Part shown: piece by piece, positions 17,588 through 26,260 of the stretch
Numbering within the stretch: the first letter of the stretch is position 1
Layout: each line of letters begins with the position of its first letter
Source: Nitrospirota bacterium
Lineage (GTDB): Bacteria > Nitrospirota > Thermodesulfovibrionia > UBA6902
DNA: 64,000 nucleotides
NCBI GenBank assembly: GCA_016234115.1
Contig: JACRHD010000065.1
Span: 100,068-164,067 of the forward strand
Reading direction: 5' to 3'
Made by a program: the position numbers and the translations under genes
Notes under the pieces: model-generated
The model's input: only the letters and a program-made list of their open reading frames with translations
Told to the model about the DNA's origin: nothing
Databases searched by the model: none

Positions 17588-18583
17588 ATGATTGACGGAG
17601 GCATTACGGCAATAAATGAAAAAGTAAGACAGGAGAGCGCTTTTGTCTATAGTCTTGTTTCGGAAATCGAGAAGGTAATTGTCGGTCAGAAATATCTCAT
17701 CGAGAGACTGCTTGTGGGTCTTCTGGCAAACGGGCATGTCCTGATCGAGGGGGTGCCCGGTCTTGCAAAGACATTATCGGTAAAGGTCCTGTCCGGCGCC
17801 GTCAGGACAAAATTCCAGAGGATCCAGTTTACCCCCGACCTGCTTCCCGCCGACCTTGTAGGGACGCTGGTGTATAATCCGAAAGACGGGACCTTCACTA
17901 CAAAAAAGGGACCGATATTCGCAAACATTATTCTCGCAGATGAAATAAACCGCGCGCCGGCAAAGGTCCAGAGCGCCCTGCTTGAGGCAATGCAGGAAAG
18001 GCAGGTCACCATCGGGCAGGATACGTTCCCTCTCGACGAACCGTTCATGGTGCTTGCCACGCAGAACCCCATTGAACAGGAAGGCACATACCCGCTGCCC
18101 GAAGCGCAGATCGACAGGTTCATGCTAAAGATAAACATAACATATCCCTCCATTGAGGAAGAACACAAAATAATGAAGCGCATGGCGTTCACAGGTTCTA
18201 ATCCGGAAGTGAGCGCGGTGATAACTCCCGGGGACATCCAGAGGGCGAGAAAGGTAGTAAACGATATCTATATGGACGAGAAGATCGAGAAATATATACT
18301 CGACATTGTCTTTGCAACGCGGGAACCCAAAAAATATAAATTGAATGATCTTGAAGGCCTGGTCCGCTTCGGCGCTTCACCGAGGGCGACGATATATCTG
18401 AACATCGCGTCAAAGGCCTACGCGTTTATTCAGGGCCGGGGATATGTCACTCCGCAGGACGTCAAATCCATAGGGCCCGACGTCCTCAGGCACAGGGTGA
18501 TTGTCAGCTATGAGGCGGAGGCCGAAGAAAAGACCTCGGACGATATCATTAAGAGAATATTTGAGGAGATAGAGGTGCCGTAG
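17588..18583 (+). CDS. MoxR-family AAA ATPase
   Basis: 331 residues, ATG preceded by AAAGGAGG. Walker A GVPGLAKT at 55-62 and Walker B ILADEINRAP near 115-124 define a MoxR/RavA-type AAA+ ATPase. Such proteins act as chaperones that assemble or activate protein complexes and metal centres, usually together with the VWA proteins encoded next to them. This gene heads the cluster moxR-DUF58-DUF4381-batA-(island)-batB-batC-batD-batE. All cluster members point the same way. Confidence 0.95.
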   Translation: MIDGGITAINEKVRQESAFVYSLVSEIEKVIVGQKYLIERLLVGLLANGHVLIEGVPGLAKTLSVKVLSGAVRTKFQRIQFTPDLLPADLVGTLVYNPKDGTFTTKKGPIFANIILADEINRAPAKVQSALLEAMQERQVTIGQDTFPLDEPFMVLATQNPIEQEGTYPLPEAQIDRFMLKINITYPSIEEEHKIMKRMAFTGSNPEVSAVITPGDIQRARKVVNDIYMDEKIEKYILDIVFATREPKKYKLNDLEGLVRFGASPRATIYLNIASKAYAFIQGRGYVTPQDVKSIGPDVLRHRVIVSYEAEAEEKTSDDIIKRIFEEIEVP

Positions 18584-18590
18584 GGAAATA

Positions 18591-18660
18591 GTAATCAGCG
18601 ATCAGCAATCAGCTTTCTGAATCAATAAAGCTGACCGCTGAAAGCTGATTGCTGACGGCT
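18591..18660. repeat. Heptamer array hairpin (word CAATCAG/CGATCAG)
   Basis: TAATCAG, CGATCAG, CAATCAG are followed by the inverted words CTGATTG and CTGACGG. It fills the moxR-DUF58 gap. A TTG inside it (18649) is a possible but unlikely start for the next gene. Confidence 0.7.
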
Positions 18661-18669
18661 TATTGTAAA

Positions 18670-19551
18670 ATGATCCCGAAAGAGATTCTACAGCAGATCC
18701 GCAGGATACAGATAACCACCTCGCGCATGGTTACCGATGCCTTTGCAGGACATTATCACAGTGTGTTCAAAGGCAGGGGCATGGAGTTTGACGAGGTAAG
18801 GGAATATCATCCCGGCGACGACATCCGTTCCATCGACTGGAACGTCACCGCGCGCACAGGGCGTCCCTTCATAAAGAAATTTGTCGAGGAGAGAGAGCTG
18901 ACCCTCATGCTGCTGCTTGACGTGTCCGGCTCTTCTTACTTCGGAACGGTAGCCAAACTCAAAAGACGCCTGTCCGCGGAGATATGTTCCCTGCTGGCCC
19001 TGTCCGCGATAAGGAACAACGACAAGGTGGGGCTGATCATATTCACCGACCGGATAGAAAAATTCGTCCCTCCCAAAAAGGGCCTCAGCCACGTCCTGAG
19101 AATAATCAGGGAGGCTCTATACCATGGGCCGGAAGGAAAGGGCACGGATATCCCCGCGGCGCTGGAATACCTGGGCAGGGTGATAAACCGCAGCTCGGTC
19201 GCCTTTGTCATCTCCGATTTCTATGCAGCGGGGTATGAAAAGGCATTGTCCATAGCCGGCAGACGTCATGACGTAATTGCGATATCAATTACCGATCCGA
19301 GGGAAACGGACCTGCCCGACATCGGCATCGTCAATCTTGAAGACGCGGAAACAGGAAGGAATTTCATGCTGGACACCTCCAGTCCTTCACTGAGATCAAA
19401 GTATCGCGCAAACGCGCTCAGGATATTTGAGGAAAGGCTGAAGATCTTCCGTTGCGCGAATATCGATCACGTCGGGATACACACAGATATGCCTTATGCG
19501 GCGGAACTGTACAGGTTTTTCAGGATGCGGGAAAGGAGGGTACGGACATAG
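18670..19551 (+). CDS. DUF58 domain protein (VWA-like, MoxR partner)
   Basis: 293 residues from ATG 18670. TTG at 18649 would add seven residues translated from the repeat array and is less likely. The family signature is clear: EVREYHPGDDIRSIDWNVTAR, then a VWA-like half with LLLDVSGSS as MIDAS motif. DUF58 proteins accompany MoxR ATPases and are thought to act in protein-complex maturation at the membrane. A perfect AGGAGG for the next gene lies inside the end of this ORF, and the two genes overlap at ATAG. Confidence 0.9.
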   Translation: MIPKEILQQIRRIQITTSRMVTDAFAGHYHSVFKGRGMEFDEVREYHPGDDIRSIDWNVTARTGRPFIKKFVEERELTLMLLLDVSGSSYFGTVAKLKRRLSAEICSLLALSAIRNNDKVGLIIFTDRIEKFVPPKKGLSHVLRIIREALYHGPEGKGTDIPAALEYLGRVINRSSVAFVISDFYAAGYEKALSIAGRRHDVIAISITDPRETDLPDIGIVNLEDAETGRNFMLDTSSPSLRSKYRANALRIFEERLKIFRCANIDHVGIHTDMPYAAELYRFFRMRERRVRT

Positions 19552-20057
19552 AGCCGGACATCAGGGACATCAAAGGGCCGTTGAGCTATTACGACTGGAC
19601 CTATCTATACATTTTCCTTGCGGCGCTTGCGCTGCTCATCATAATTTATCTTGTTGTCAAGGCCCTGAAAAAGAGAAAGAAGCCTGAAAACATAATCACT
19701 CCGCTGCGGCCCGCGCATGAGACGGCCCTTGAGGCGCTGAGGGACCTCATGAATAAAAACTACCTTAACGCCGGTAAGGCGCGCGAACATTATTTTGAGC
19801 TGTCGGACATTGTGAGACATTATGTCGAGGACCGCTTTCAATTGCGCGCCCCGGAGATGACCACGGAAGAATTCCTGCTCACGCTGCAGGATTCAAACAC
19901 CTTGAATGTCGCGCAAAAAACCATTCTAAAGGAGTTCCTTTCTCACTGCGATATGGTGAAGTTCGCAAGGTATCTGCCTGATGAAGAAGAGACCGAAGCG
20001 AGTTATGAATCGGCGAAGAGATTTATTGAAGAGACGAAGGAATCTACAAAGAGTTGA
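19548..20057 (+). CDS. DUF4381-like single-pass membrane protein (probable AUA start)
   Basis: About 169 residues. The sequence IEPDIRDIKGPLSYYDWTYLYIFLAALALLIIIYLVV carries the DIRDIKGP motif expected at the N-terminus of DUF4381-type proteins, followed by one membrane helix and a soluble helical C-terminal domain. No ATG, GTG or TTG lies at the right place: ATG 19452 is 100 bp inside DUF58 and TTG 19581 would cut off the conserved motif. The codon ATA at 19548 has AGGAGG 8 bp upstream and overlaps the DUF58 stop as ATAG. Use of AUA is inferred. The protein belongs with the MoxR-DUF58-Bat membrane set. Confidence 0.75.
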   Translation: MEPDIRDIKGPLSYYDWTYLYIFLAALALLIIIYLVVKALKKRKKPENIITPLRPAHETALEALRDLMNKNYLNAGKAREHYFELSDIVRHYVEDRFQLRAPEMTTEEFLLTLQDSNTLNVAQKTILKEFLSHCDMVKFARYLPDEEETEASYESAKRFIEETKESTKS

Positions 20058-20094
20058 AATCACTAAGTAGTGCAAAAGTAAAGCCACATAAGTT

Positions 20095-20169
20095 GTCATT
20101 CCCGCAGGCAGTAAGCGGGAATCCAGACAGGTTGAAACTGGATGCCCAATTAAGGACTTCGGGCATGAC
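20095..20169. repeat. Dispersed inverted repeat R, copy 2
   Basis: GTCATTCCCGCAGG...GGGCATGAC with the inner pair ATCCAG/CTGGAT, between the DUF4381 gene and batA. Confidence 0.8.
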
Positions 20170-20231
20170 GGATGAGTCCTTAAGTGTCTCTGCTTTTGAC
20201 CACTTAATAAGAGTCAGGAGTTAAGGATTAA

Positions 20232-21227
20232 ATGCATTTTCAGGACCCGTGGATATTGATATTGCTGCCTGCGGCGGCGCTGCTGGTTTTTTTAGGCAGA
20301 AGGATTGAGGCGGTCCCCTCATTTCAGTTTTCGACGGACAAATTCGCGGACAATTTGCCGGTGACTTTCAGGATAAGGCTCCACAGGGGCCTGGTCCTCT
20401 TCAGACTGACGGCGCTCTTGCTGATAATCACAGCGCTGGCCCGTCCGCAGTCGATGCTGCAGGAGTCCTCGATAGAGACGGAAGGCGTGGACATTGTGCT
20501 GTCCGTGGATGTGTCGACTACGATGCTTGCGGAAGATTTTGACGCGGGGGTGGGCCGCAAAAGCAGGGTGGACGCGGTAAAAGACGTTGTCAGGGAATTT
20601 ATCAATAACAGGCGTGACGACCGGATCGGTATCACGGCATTTGCGGCAAGGGCATACACGGTCTCTCCCCTTACACTCGATTACGGCTGGCTGCTGCAGA
20701 ATGTGGAGAGGGTGAAGGTGGGCCTGATTGAAGACGGCACCGCAATCGGCTCCGGGATAAGCGCCGCCCTGAACAGGCTGAAGGACTCGCAGGCAAAGAG
20801 CAAGGTCGTAATTCTGCTGACTGACGGAAGAAATAACGCGGGCACGATATCTCCATTGACGGCGGCGGAGGCCGCGGCCGCGCTGAACATTAAGGTCTAT
20901 ACTATCGGCGCCGGCACAAAAGGGCTTGCCCCGTTTCCCGCAAAGGACATGTTCGGCAACAAAGTTTACCGGCAGGTAAAAGTCGATATCGACGAGGAGC
21001 TCCTTAGGCAGATAGCCGCGAAAACTCACGCAAAGTATTTCAGGGCCACGGACACAAAATCATTAAGAGATATTTACATGGAGATAAACAGGCTCGAAAA
21101 ATCGCACATTGAAGAAAAGGGTTACGTCGAATACAAAGAACTGTTTCACCTGTTCCTGATACCGGGCCTGGCCCTTTTGCTCCTGGAGATTGTTTTGAAC
21201 AATACTGTTTTAAGGAGGATACCGTAG
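20232..21227 (+). CDS. VWA-domain membrane protein, BatA-like
   Basis: 331 residues. N-terminal membrane segment (WILILLPAAALLVFLG), a second segment near 55-72, a VWA domain with MIDAS-type DVSTTM near residue 95 and TDGRNNAGT further on, and a C-terminal membrane helix (LFLIPGLALLLLEIVL). This two-ended anchoring with a VWA domain between is characteristic of Bat (aerotolerance) proteins, which are thought to work with MoxR on the periplasmic side. The paralogous batB gene follows only after a 5-kb island at 21.35-26.2 kb. Confidence 0.9.
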   Translation: MHFQDPWILILLPAAALLVFLGRRIEAVPSFQFSTDKFADNLPVTFRIRLHRGLVLFRLTALLLIITALARPQSMLQESSIETEGVDIVLSVDVSTTMLAEDFDAGVGRKSRVDAVKDVVREFINNRRDDRIGITAFAARAYTVSPLTLDYGWLLQNVERVKVGLIEDGTAIGSGISAALNRLKDSQAKSKVVILLTDGRNNAGTISPLTAAEAAAALNIKVYTIGAGTKGLAPFPAKDMFGNKVYRQVKVDIDEELLRQIAAKTHAKYFRATDTKSLRDIYMEINRLEKSHIEEKGYVEYKELFHLFLIPGLALLLLEIVLNNTVLRRIP

Positions 21228-21352
21228 AGCAAGAAAGTCCCCTCTATCAAGAGGGGATACAGGGGTGTGTTCCGTTTTGATAAAAGTATTGTTGAGAGAA
21301 AGTTCATTAAGGTTTAAAATAGCTGGGCAGTAGGACGGGGGATAAATAACAA

Positions 21353-21463
21353 ATGCCGAAAATCTACGACAATATAGAAAATCATCTTACCAACGGATTG
21401 AATGAAACACTGGAGCTTTCACAACGCATACCGCTTCTTCCTCAAAGAGAAACAGGCCACTGA
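21353..21463 (+). pseudogene. N-terminal fragment of a helicase-like gene, truncated
   Basis: ATG 21353 gives MPKIYDNIENHLTNGLNETL, which resembles the N-terminus of SNF2/PLD-type helicases found in restriction islands. After about 24 codons the sequence switches to another gene and stops at 21461-21463. This is a deletion scar joining this gene start to the hsdM end. Confidence 0.5.
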
Positions 21464-21965
21464 AGCCCTGGAAGCTGAAAGCGAGACCATTGCCGGACAG
21501 CTTACTGAACTGGAAGAGGAACATGGCGGTGAAGAGGGCTTTTTTGCTGAATTAGACAAGGTGAACAAGGCCAATGTGCTGAACCGGCTGAAAGAGATCA
21601 AAGGCGATGCCGACGCGAAGGAAGAAGTTAAGATTTTAAAAACCTACTTTGACCTTCTTGAACAGCAGACGGAAATTAGCAGGAAGATCAAAGAAGCGAG
21701 TGCTGAGCTGGATATAAAGCTCTTTGCAAAATATCCCACGCTTACAGAGGACGAGATTAAAATGCTGGTGGTGGATGACAAATGGATGGCAACCATCGAC
21801 AGGGATATCCACACTGAAATGGACCGGATCAGCCAGAGGTTGACTCAGCGGATAAAAGAACTGGCGGAGCGGTACGAAACGCCGTTGCCGCAACAGACCG
21901 CTGAAGTCAGCGAGATGGAAAAGAAGGTCAATGTGCACCTTGAGAAGATGGGGTTTGTGTTATGA
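21415..21965 (+). pseudogene. hsdM: 3' fragment of hsdM (type I DNA methylase)
   Basis: The open frame (ATG 21402 is fortuitous) encodes NAYRFFLKEKQATEALEAE...KLFAKYPTLTEDEIKMLVVDDKWM, which is the C-terminal coiled-coil and tail of a type I methylation subunit. The whole methylase domain with NPPF and AdoMet motifs is missing, so the protein cannot methylate DNA. The 5' part was lost in the same deletion that left the helicase fragment. Confidence 0.75.
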
Positions 21966-21977
21966 AAGGGGGACAAG

Positions 21978-22829
21978 ATGAGTAAAGATAAAAAAGCAAC
22001 AATAGATGTACGGGGCAGCTCTATTACTGTTCTTTCAAAGCAGGAAGAAGATTATATATCTCTGACCGACATGGTCCGCAATTTTGAAGGGGGCAGCGCT
22101 CTTATTGAGCAATGGCTTAAAAATAAGGATACTGTGCTTTTTCTTGGCGTATGGGAACGGTTACACAACCCGGATTTTAATTCCCCCGAATTCGAGGGAA
22201 TTAAAAATGAAGCCGGTCGCAACAGTTTTTTTCTTTCAGCAAAGAAATGGATAGAAAAAACAAACGCAAAGGGACTTTTCGCAAGCGCCGGACGTTACGG
22301 CAGCACTTTTGCCCATAAAGATATAGCTTTTGAATTCGGGTCATGGCTCAGCCCTGAATTCAAACTTTACCTGCTAAAAGAGTTTCAGCGCCTGAAAGAT
22401 GACGAATACCGTGGTCTTTCCTTGTCATGGAATTTAAATCGCACACTATCAAAGCTTAATTACCGTATACATACTGATGCCATCAAAGAGCATATCATCC
22501 CGGCGGTTGTTAGCAAAGCCCAGGCTGCTATAGTGTATGCTACCGAAGCGGACATGTTGAATGTTGCACTATTTGGACAGACAGCAAAAGAGTGGCGGGA
22601 TGCAAATCCTGAGCTTGAAGGGAATATGCGTGAATACGCAATGATTGAGCAATTGCTGGTGCTGGCAAATATTGAAGGCATGAATGCGGAATTTATACAT
22701 ATGGGTCTTTTGCAAAGTGAACTGATTAAAAGATTAAATGAGATAGCAATCCGCCAGATGAAAGTCCTAACGAAAAACATCACTGTTAAAAAACTGCATC
22801 AGCAAACGGATAGAGGCGGCGGTGAGTAA
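21978..22829 (+). CDS. KilA-N domain protein of the restriction island
   Basis: 283 residues. The N-terminal two thirds match the KilA-N DNA-binding domain (DYISLTDMVRNFEGG, FFLSAKKWIEKTNAKGLFASAGRYGSTFAHKDIAFEFGSWLSPEFKLYLLKEFQRLK). The C-terminal helical region (LNYRIHTDAIKEHIIP) is the extension usual for KilA-N proteins inserted between hsdM and hsdS. A regulatory or DNA-binding role is inferred. The end overlaps the GTG start of hsdS by 8 bp. It appears intact. Confidence 0.85.
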   Translation: MSKDKKATIDVRGSSITVLSKQEEDYISLTDMVRNFEGGSALIEQWLKNKDTVLFLGVWERLHNPDFNSPEFEGIKNEAGRNSFFLSAKKWIEKTNAKGLFASAGRYGSTFAHKDIAFEFGSWLSPEFKLYLLKEFQRLKDDEYRGLSLSWNLNRTLSKLNYRIHTDAIKEHIIPAVVSKAQAAIVYATEADMLNVALFGQTAKEWRDANPELEGNMREYAMIEQLLVLANIEGMNAEFIHMGLLQSELIKRLNEIAIRQMKVLTKNITVKKLHQQTDRGGGE

Positions 22830-24051
22830 TATTCCGGCGGGGTTTAAACAAACTGAGGTGGGGGTGATTCCGGAGGATTGGGAGGTGAAGAAGCTGGGGG
22901 ATGTTGTAAAAATTTCAAGTGGAGAAAGCCCTTCGCGATTTAAATTCACTGATGACGGGACACCTTACTTTAAGGTTGAGCAATTAAACAACGGGAATAA
23001 ATATTTGATAGAGACCCCGTATCACTCGAAATTCAAAACGACCGTTCATGGTGGCAGTATCATATTTCCAAAAAGAGGGGCTTCTATTTTATTGAACAAG
23101 ATACGCATCTTGGTTGAAGACTCTTTTATGGATACGAATCTCATGACACTCACATTGTCTGATGAGCTAAATAACGAGTTCTTTTATTATGCCCTCCTAC
23201 ATAAAGAGTTATGGAGAATTGCTGACACAAATTCTATCCCTCAGATTAATAATAAGCATATTAATCCGTTCCAAATCTCTCTTCCTCCCACCAAAGCCGA
23301 ACAAACCGCCATTGCCACCGCCTTAAGCGATACCGATGCCCTGATCCAATCCCTGGAAAAACTCATTGCCAAAAAACGCAACATTAAACAGGGGGCCATG
23401 CAGGAACTGCTTAAACCCAAAGAGGGGTGGGTGATGAAGAAGTTGGGGGAGATTTTTACCTTTAGTGGAGGCTATTCAGCATCAAGAGAACAATTATCTA
23501 ATGATGGATTTTGTTATCTCCATTATGGAGATATACATGGAGCTAAGAAAACTTTTATTAATGTAAAAAATGAATATACTGAAATTCCCAAACTTAAAAT
23601 CTCATTAAAGAATGTATTGCCAAAATCTTTATTGAATGATGGCGATATTGTTTTTGTGGATGCTTCGGAAGACGATGAAGGCACAAGTAGACATATAGTT
23701 GTAAAAAACCCAGATGGAGTGCCCTATATTTCCGGTTTGCATACCATCGTAGCTAAGAGCAAAGATGATTCTGTTGACAACGATTATAAGCGTTATTGTT
23801 TTCAGAGCGCATATATTAAAGGTCAGTTTAAGTTTTATGCAGTTGGTACTAAAGTAAGCGGCATAAGTAAGACGAATATTGCAAAGATTGAAATTACACT
23901 TCCCTCGCACGATGAACAAGTCCGCATCTCCGCCATCTTTTCCGACATGGACGCTGAAATATCCGCACTGGAAACCAGGCTCGCCAAATACAAACAGATA
24001 AAGCAGGGGATGATGCAGGAATTGCTGACGGGGAGGACGAGGTTGATATGA
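22822..24051 (+). CDS. hsdS: Type I restriction-modification specificity subunit HsdS
   Basis: 409 residues, GTG start overlapping the KilA-N gene. Two target-recognition domains are visible, each beginning with a W-K-LG motif (EDWEVKKLGDVVKISSG and KEGWVMKKLGEIFTFSGG) and each followed by a conserved helix (TAIATALSDTDALIQSLEKLIAKKRNIKQGAMQELL and VRISAIFSDMDAEISALETRLAKYKQIKQGMMQELL). In an intact system it would direct HsdM and HsdR to a bipartite DNA site. Its partners here are truncated, so it is probably a relic, although the frame is complete. It overlaps the next gene by 4 bp. Confidence 0.92.
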   Translation: MSNIPAGFKQTEVGVIPEDWEVKKLGDVVKISSGESPSRFKFTDDGTPYFKVEQLNNGNKYLIETPYHSKFKTTVHGGSIIFPKRGASILLNKIRILVEDSFMDTNLMTLTLSDELNNEFFYYALLHKELWRIADTNSIPQINNKHINPFQISLPPTKAEQTAIATALSDTDALIQSLEKLIAKKRNIKQGAMQELLKPKEGWVMKKLGEIFTFSGGYSASREQLSNDGFCYLHYGDIHGAKKTFINVKNEYTEIPKLKISLKNVLPKSLLNDGDIVFVDASEDDEGTSRHIVVKNPDGVPYISGLHTIVAKSKDDSVDNDYKRYCFQSAYIKGQFKFYAVGTKVSGISKTNIAKIEITLPSHDEQVRISAIFSDMDAEISALETRLAKYKQIKQGMMQELLTGRTRLI

Positions 24052-24878
24052 GCGAAAGCGAAAGAAACAAAAGGCCGAAAGCCAACCACGGCGGGCAGTT
24101 GTCCGATCGGTCGCATCAGATTGAGCGGACGGATCAGACTGATAATGAGGCCCGCCGGATGAGAATCCGCCCAAGCGGCGGGTACCGGAAGCTGCGTTCC
24201 TTTCAGACCACCACGGTTATCTACGACGCTACTGTGTCGTTCTGCGAAAGGTTCATGGACAAGCGCTCCCGCACGGTTGACCAGATGGTGCAGGCGGCCC
24301 GGAGCGGGCGGCAGAATATTGCTGAGGGCAGCCGCGCCAATGCAACCTCTTCACAGACAGAACTGCGGCTGGTCAATGTGGCCAGGGCGAGCCTTGACGA
24401 ACTTCTGCTGGACTATGAGGATTTCTTGCGCCAACGCAGCCTGCGGCAATGGAACAAAGACGATACTCAGGCGCGGGAAGTGCGGACGGTGGGGAAGCAT
24501 CGGACAGACCAGTCGGATTTGTCTGGTCAGTCGGATTATGCCGCCTATTTGCGTTGGCTTGGCAGCCATGATCCTGCAGTGGTAGCAAATACAATCATCT
24601 GCCTGATCCATCAGGCTAATTATCTTTTGGATCAGCAGATAGCGGCACTGGAAAAACAGTTTGTTGAAGTTGGCGGCTACAGCGAGCAGTTGGCTGCTGC
24701 GAGGATTCAGAAAAGGCAACATGATCGGTCAGATCAGTCGAACCCGACAGATCAAAAATGTCCGCTCTGTGGGAAGCTGATGACTCTGCGAACAGCAAAG
24801 AAGGGAAAGAACCCGGGTTCCCAGTTCTGGGGCTGCACAGGGTACCCTGAGTGCAGAGGGGTGAGAAACATTGACTGA
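24048..24878 (+). CDS. Four-helix-bundle protein with zinc-ribbon tail, restriction-island accessory
   Basis: 276 residues. The central part resembles four-helix-bundle (23S-intervening-sequence type) proteins (FCERFMDKRSRTVDQMVQAARSGRQNIAEGS), extended by the suffix domain known from type I restriction loci. The C-terminus has a topoisomerase-type zinc ribbon (CPLCGKLMTLRTAKKG...GCTGYPEC). Three serine/aspartate/glutamine-rich segments at about 16-32, 151-163 and 225-236 are encoded by a shared low-complexity DNA word and separate the domains. Function in the island is unknown. It overlaps hsdS by 4 bp and hsdR by 8 bp. Confidence 0.8.
   Translation: MSESERNKRPKANHGGQLSDRSHQIERTDQTDNEARRMRIRPSGGYRKLRSFQTTTVIYDATVSFCERFMDKRSRTVDQMVQAARSGRQNIAEGSRANATSSQTELRLVNVARASLDELLLDYEDFLRQRSLRQWNKDDTQAREVRTVGKHRTDQSDLSGQSDYAAYLRWLGSHDPAVVANTIICLIHQANYLLDQQIAALEKQFVEVGGYSEQLAAARIQKRQHDRSDQSNPTDQKCPLCGKLMTLRTAKKGKNPGSQFWGCTGYPECRGVRNID
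24095..24753. repeat. Three in-frame copies of a degenerate GATCGGTCAGA-type repeat
   Basis: Copies at 24095-24143, 24498-24537 and 24721-24753 share the words CGGTCAGATCAGTCG and CGGACAGACCAGTCGG. All lie inside one gene, at domain borders, with the reading frame kept. Confidence 0.65.
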
Positions 24879-26028
24879 CATCGGACAACCGGAACGGCTT
24901 ACTCAAAACCGAATAGTGCAATTATTCAGGAATGAGTTGAATTACTCCTATCTTGGCAATTGGGAAGATCGCACGTACAACAGCAATATTGAGGAAAAAC
25001 TCTTAACCACCTACCTCACAAAAAAGGGGTACAGCCCAACCCTTATTACCAAAGCACTGTATGAACTGCGGGTTACCGCCAATAACTACAACGAAAGCCT
25101 CTATACCAATAATAAAAATGTCTATAAACTCCTGCGCTATGGTGTTCAGGTAAAGGCGGAGGCAGGTGAGAATTTTGAGACTGTACATCTCATCGACCGG
25201 CAGAATCCGGAGAAGAACGACTTTGCCATAGCAGAAGAGGTCACTGTTCTTGGCAGCCGTGAAAAACGGCCTGATATTGTTCTGTATGTAAACGGCATTG
25301 CCGTCGGCGTGTTGGAACTCAAACGCAGCACTGTCTCTATCGGTGACGGGATCAGGCAGAGCATTGTCAACCAGCAGAAAGAGTTTATCGGGTCATTCTT
25401 CTCCACAGTTCAGTTTGTGCTTGCAGGAAACGACACCGAAGGATTACGCTATGGCGCCATCGGTACCCCGGAAAAGTTCTTCCTTAAATGGAAGGAAGAT
25501 GTAGAGGATGTCAGTCGTTTGCAGTTGGACAAATACCTTCTGAAGATCTGCAATAAAAAGCGGCTTATTGAAATTATGTATGACTTTATGCTCTTTGACG
25601 GCGGCATAAAAAAACTGCCGAGGGCGCATCAGTACTTTGGCATCAAGGCAGCACAGGAACACATCCGCAGGCGTGAGGGCGGCATCATCTGGCACACTCA
25701 GGGGAGCGGCAAAAGTATCGTTATGGTGCTGCTGGCAAAATGGATTTTAGAGAACAACCACAAGGCCCGTGTCGTTATTATTACTGACCGTGATGAACTG
25801 GATAAACAGATCGAGCGGGTTTTTAACGAGGCAGGGGAGCCGATCAAACGTACCACCAGCGGCCATGATTTAATGACGCAATTGGCAGAGGCCAAGCCGA
25901 GACTGCTATGCTCACTGGTGCATAAGTTCGGCAATAAGGGGGTCGATAACTTTGAGGAGTTCATTAAGGAACTGGAGAGCCAGCCTACCAAAGCAGTTGG
26001 AGAACTCTTTTTGTTTGTTGATGAATGA
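24871..26028 (+). pseudogene. hsdR: 5' half of hsdR (type I restriction subunit), truncated
   Basis: TTG start at 24871 with GGGGTGAG upstream. The fragment has 385 residues; full HsdR is about 1000. It retains the nuclease domain (RPDIVLYVNGIAVGVLELKRS, the PD-(D/E)xK-type ExK) and helicase motif I (TQGSGKS, 276-282), and breaks off within motif II: LFLFVDE then a stop, where AHR is expected. The rest of the motor is missing, so cleavage activity should be lost. The break coincides with the start of a metallopeptidase remnant. Confidence 0.85.
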
Positions 26029-26225
26029 TTTGGCTCAACCTTGAACTTGCAAAAAAACCGTCCGAATGTCTGGAGTATATTGTTATGCATGAGATGGTTC
26101 ACTTGTTAGAAAGAAACCACAACGACAGATTCATTTCACTAATGAATGAGTTTATGCCAAAGTGGAGATTCTATAAGGAAGAATTGAATAGAAGACCGTT
26201 GCGTCATGAAAATTGGGGTTATTAA
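26029..26225 (+). pseudogene. 3' fragment of a YgjP/DUF45-type metallopeptidase
   Basis: Translation gives LNLELAKKPSECLEYIVMHEMVHLLERNHNDRFISLMNEFMPKWRFYKEELN, with the HEMVH...H zinc motif of YgjP-like (M48/WLM) metallopeptidases that usually follow hsdR. The N-terminal half is missing and the sequence joins directly to the hsdR break. A deletion removed the end of hsdR and the start of this gene. Confidence 0.75.
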
Positions 26226-26260
26226 AATAATCTGCTTTCAGCAACGGATAACAAAAACTT

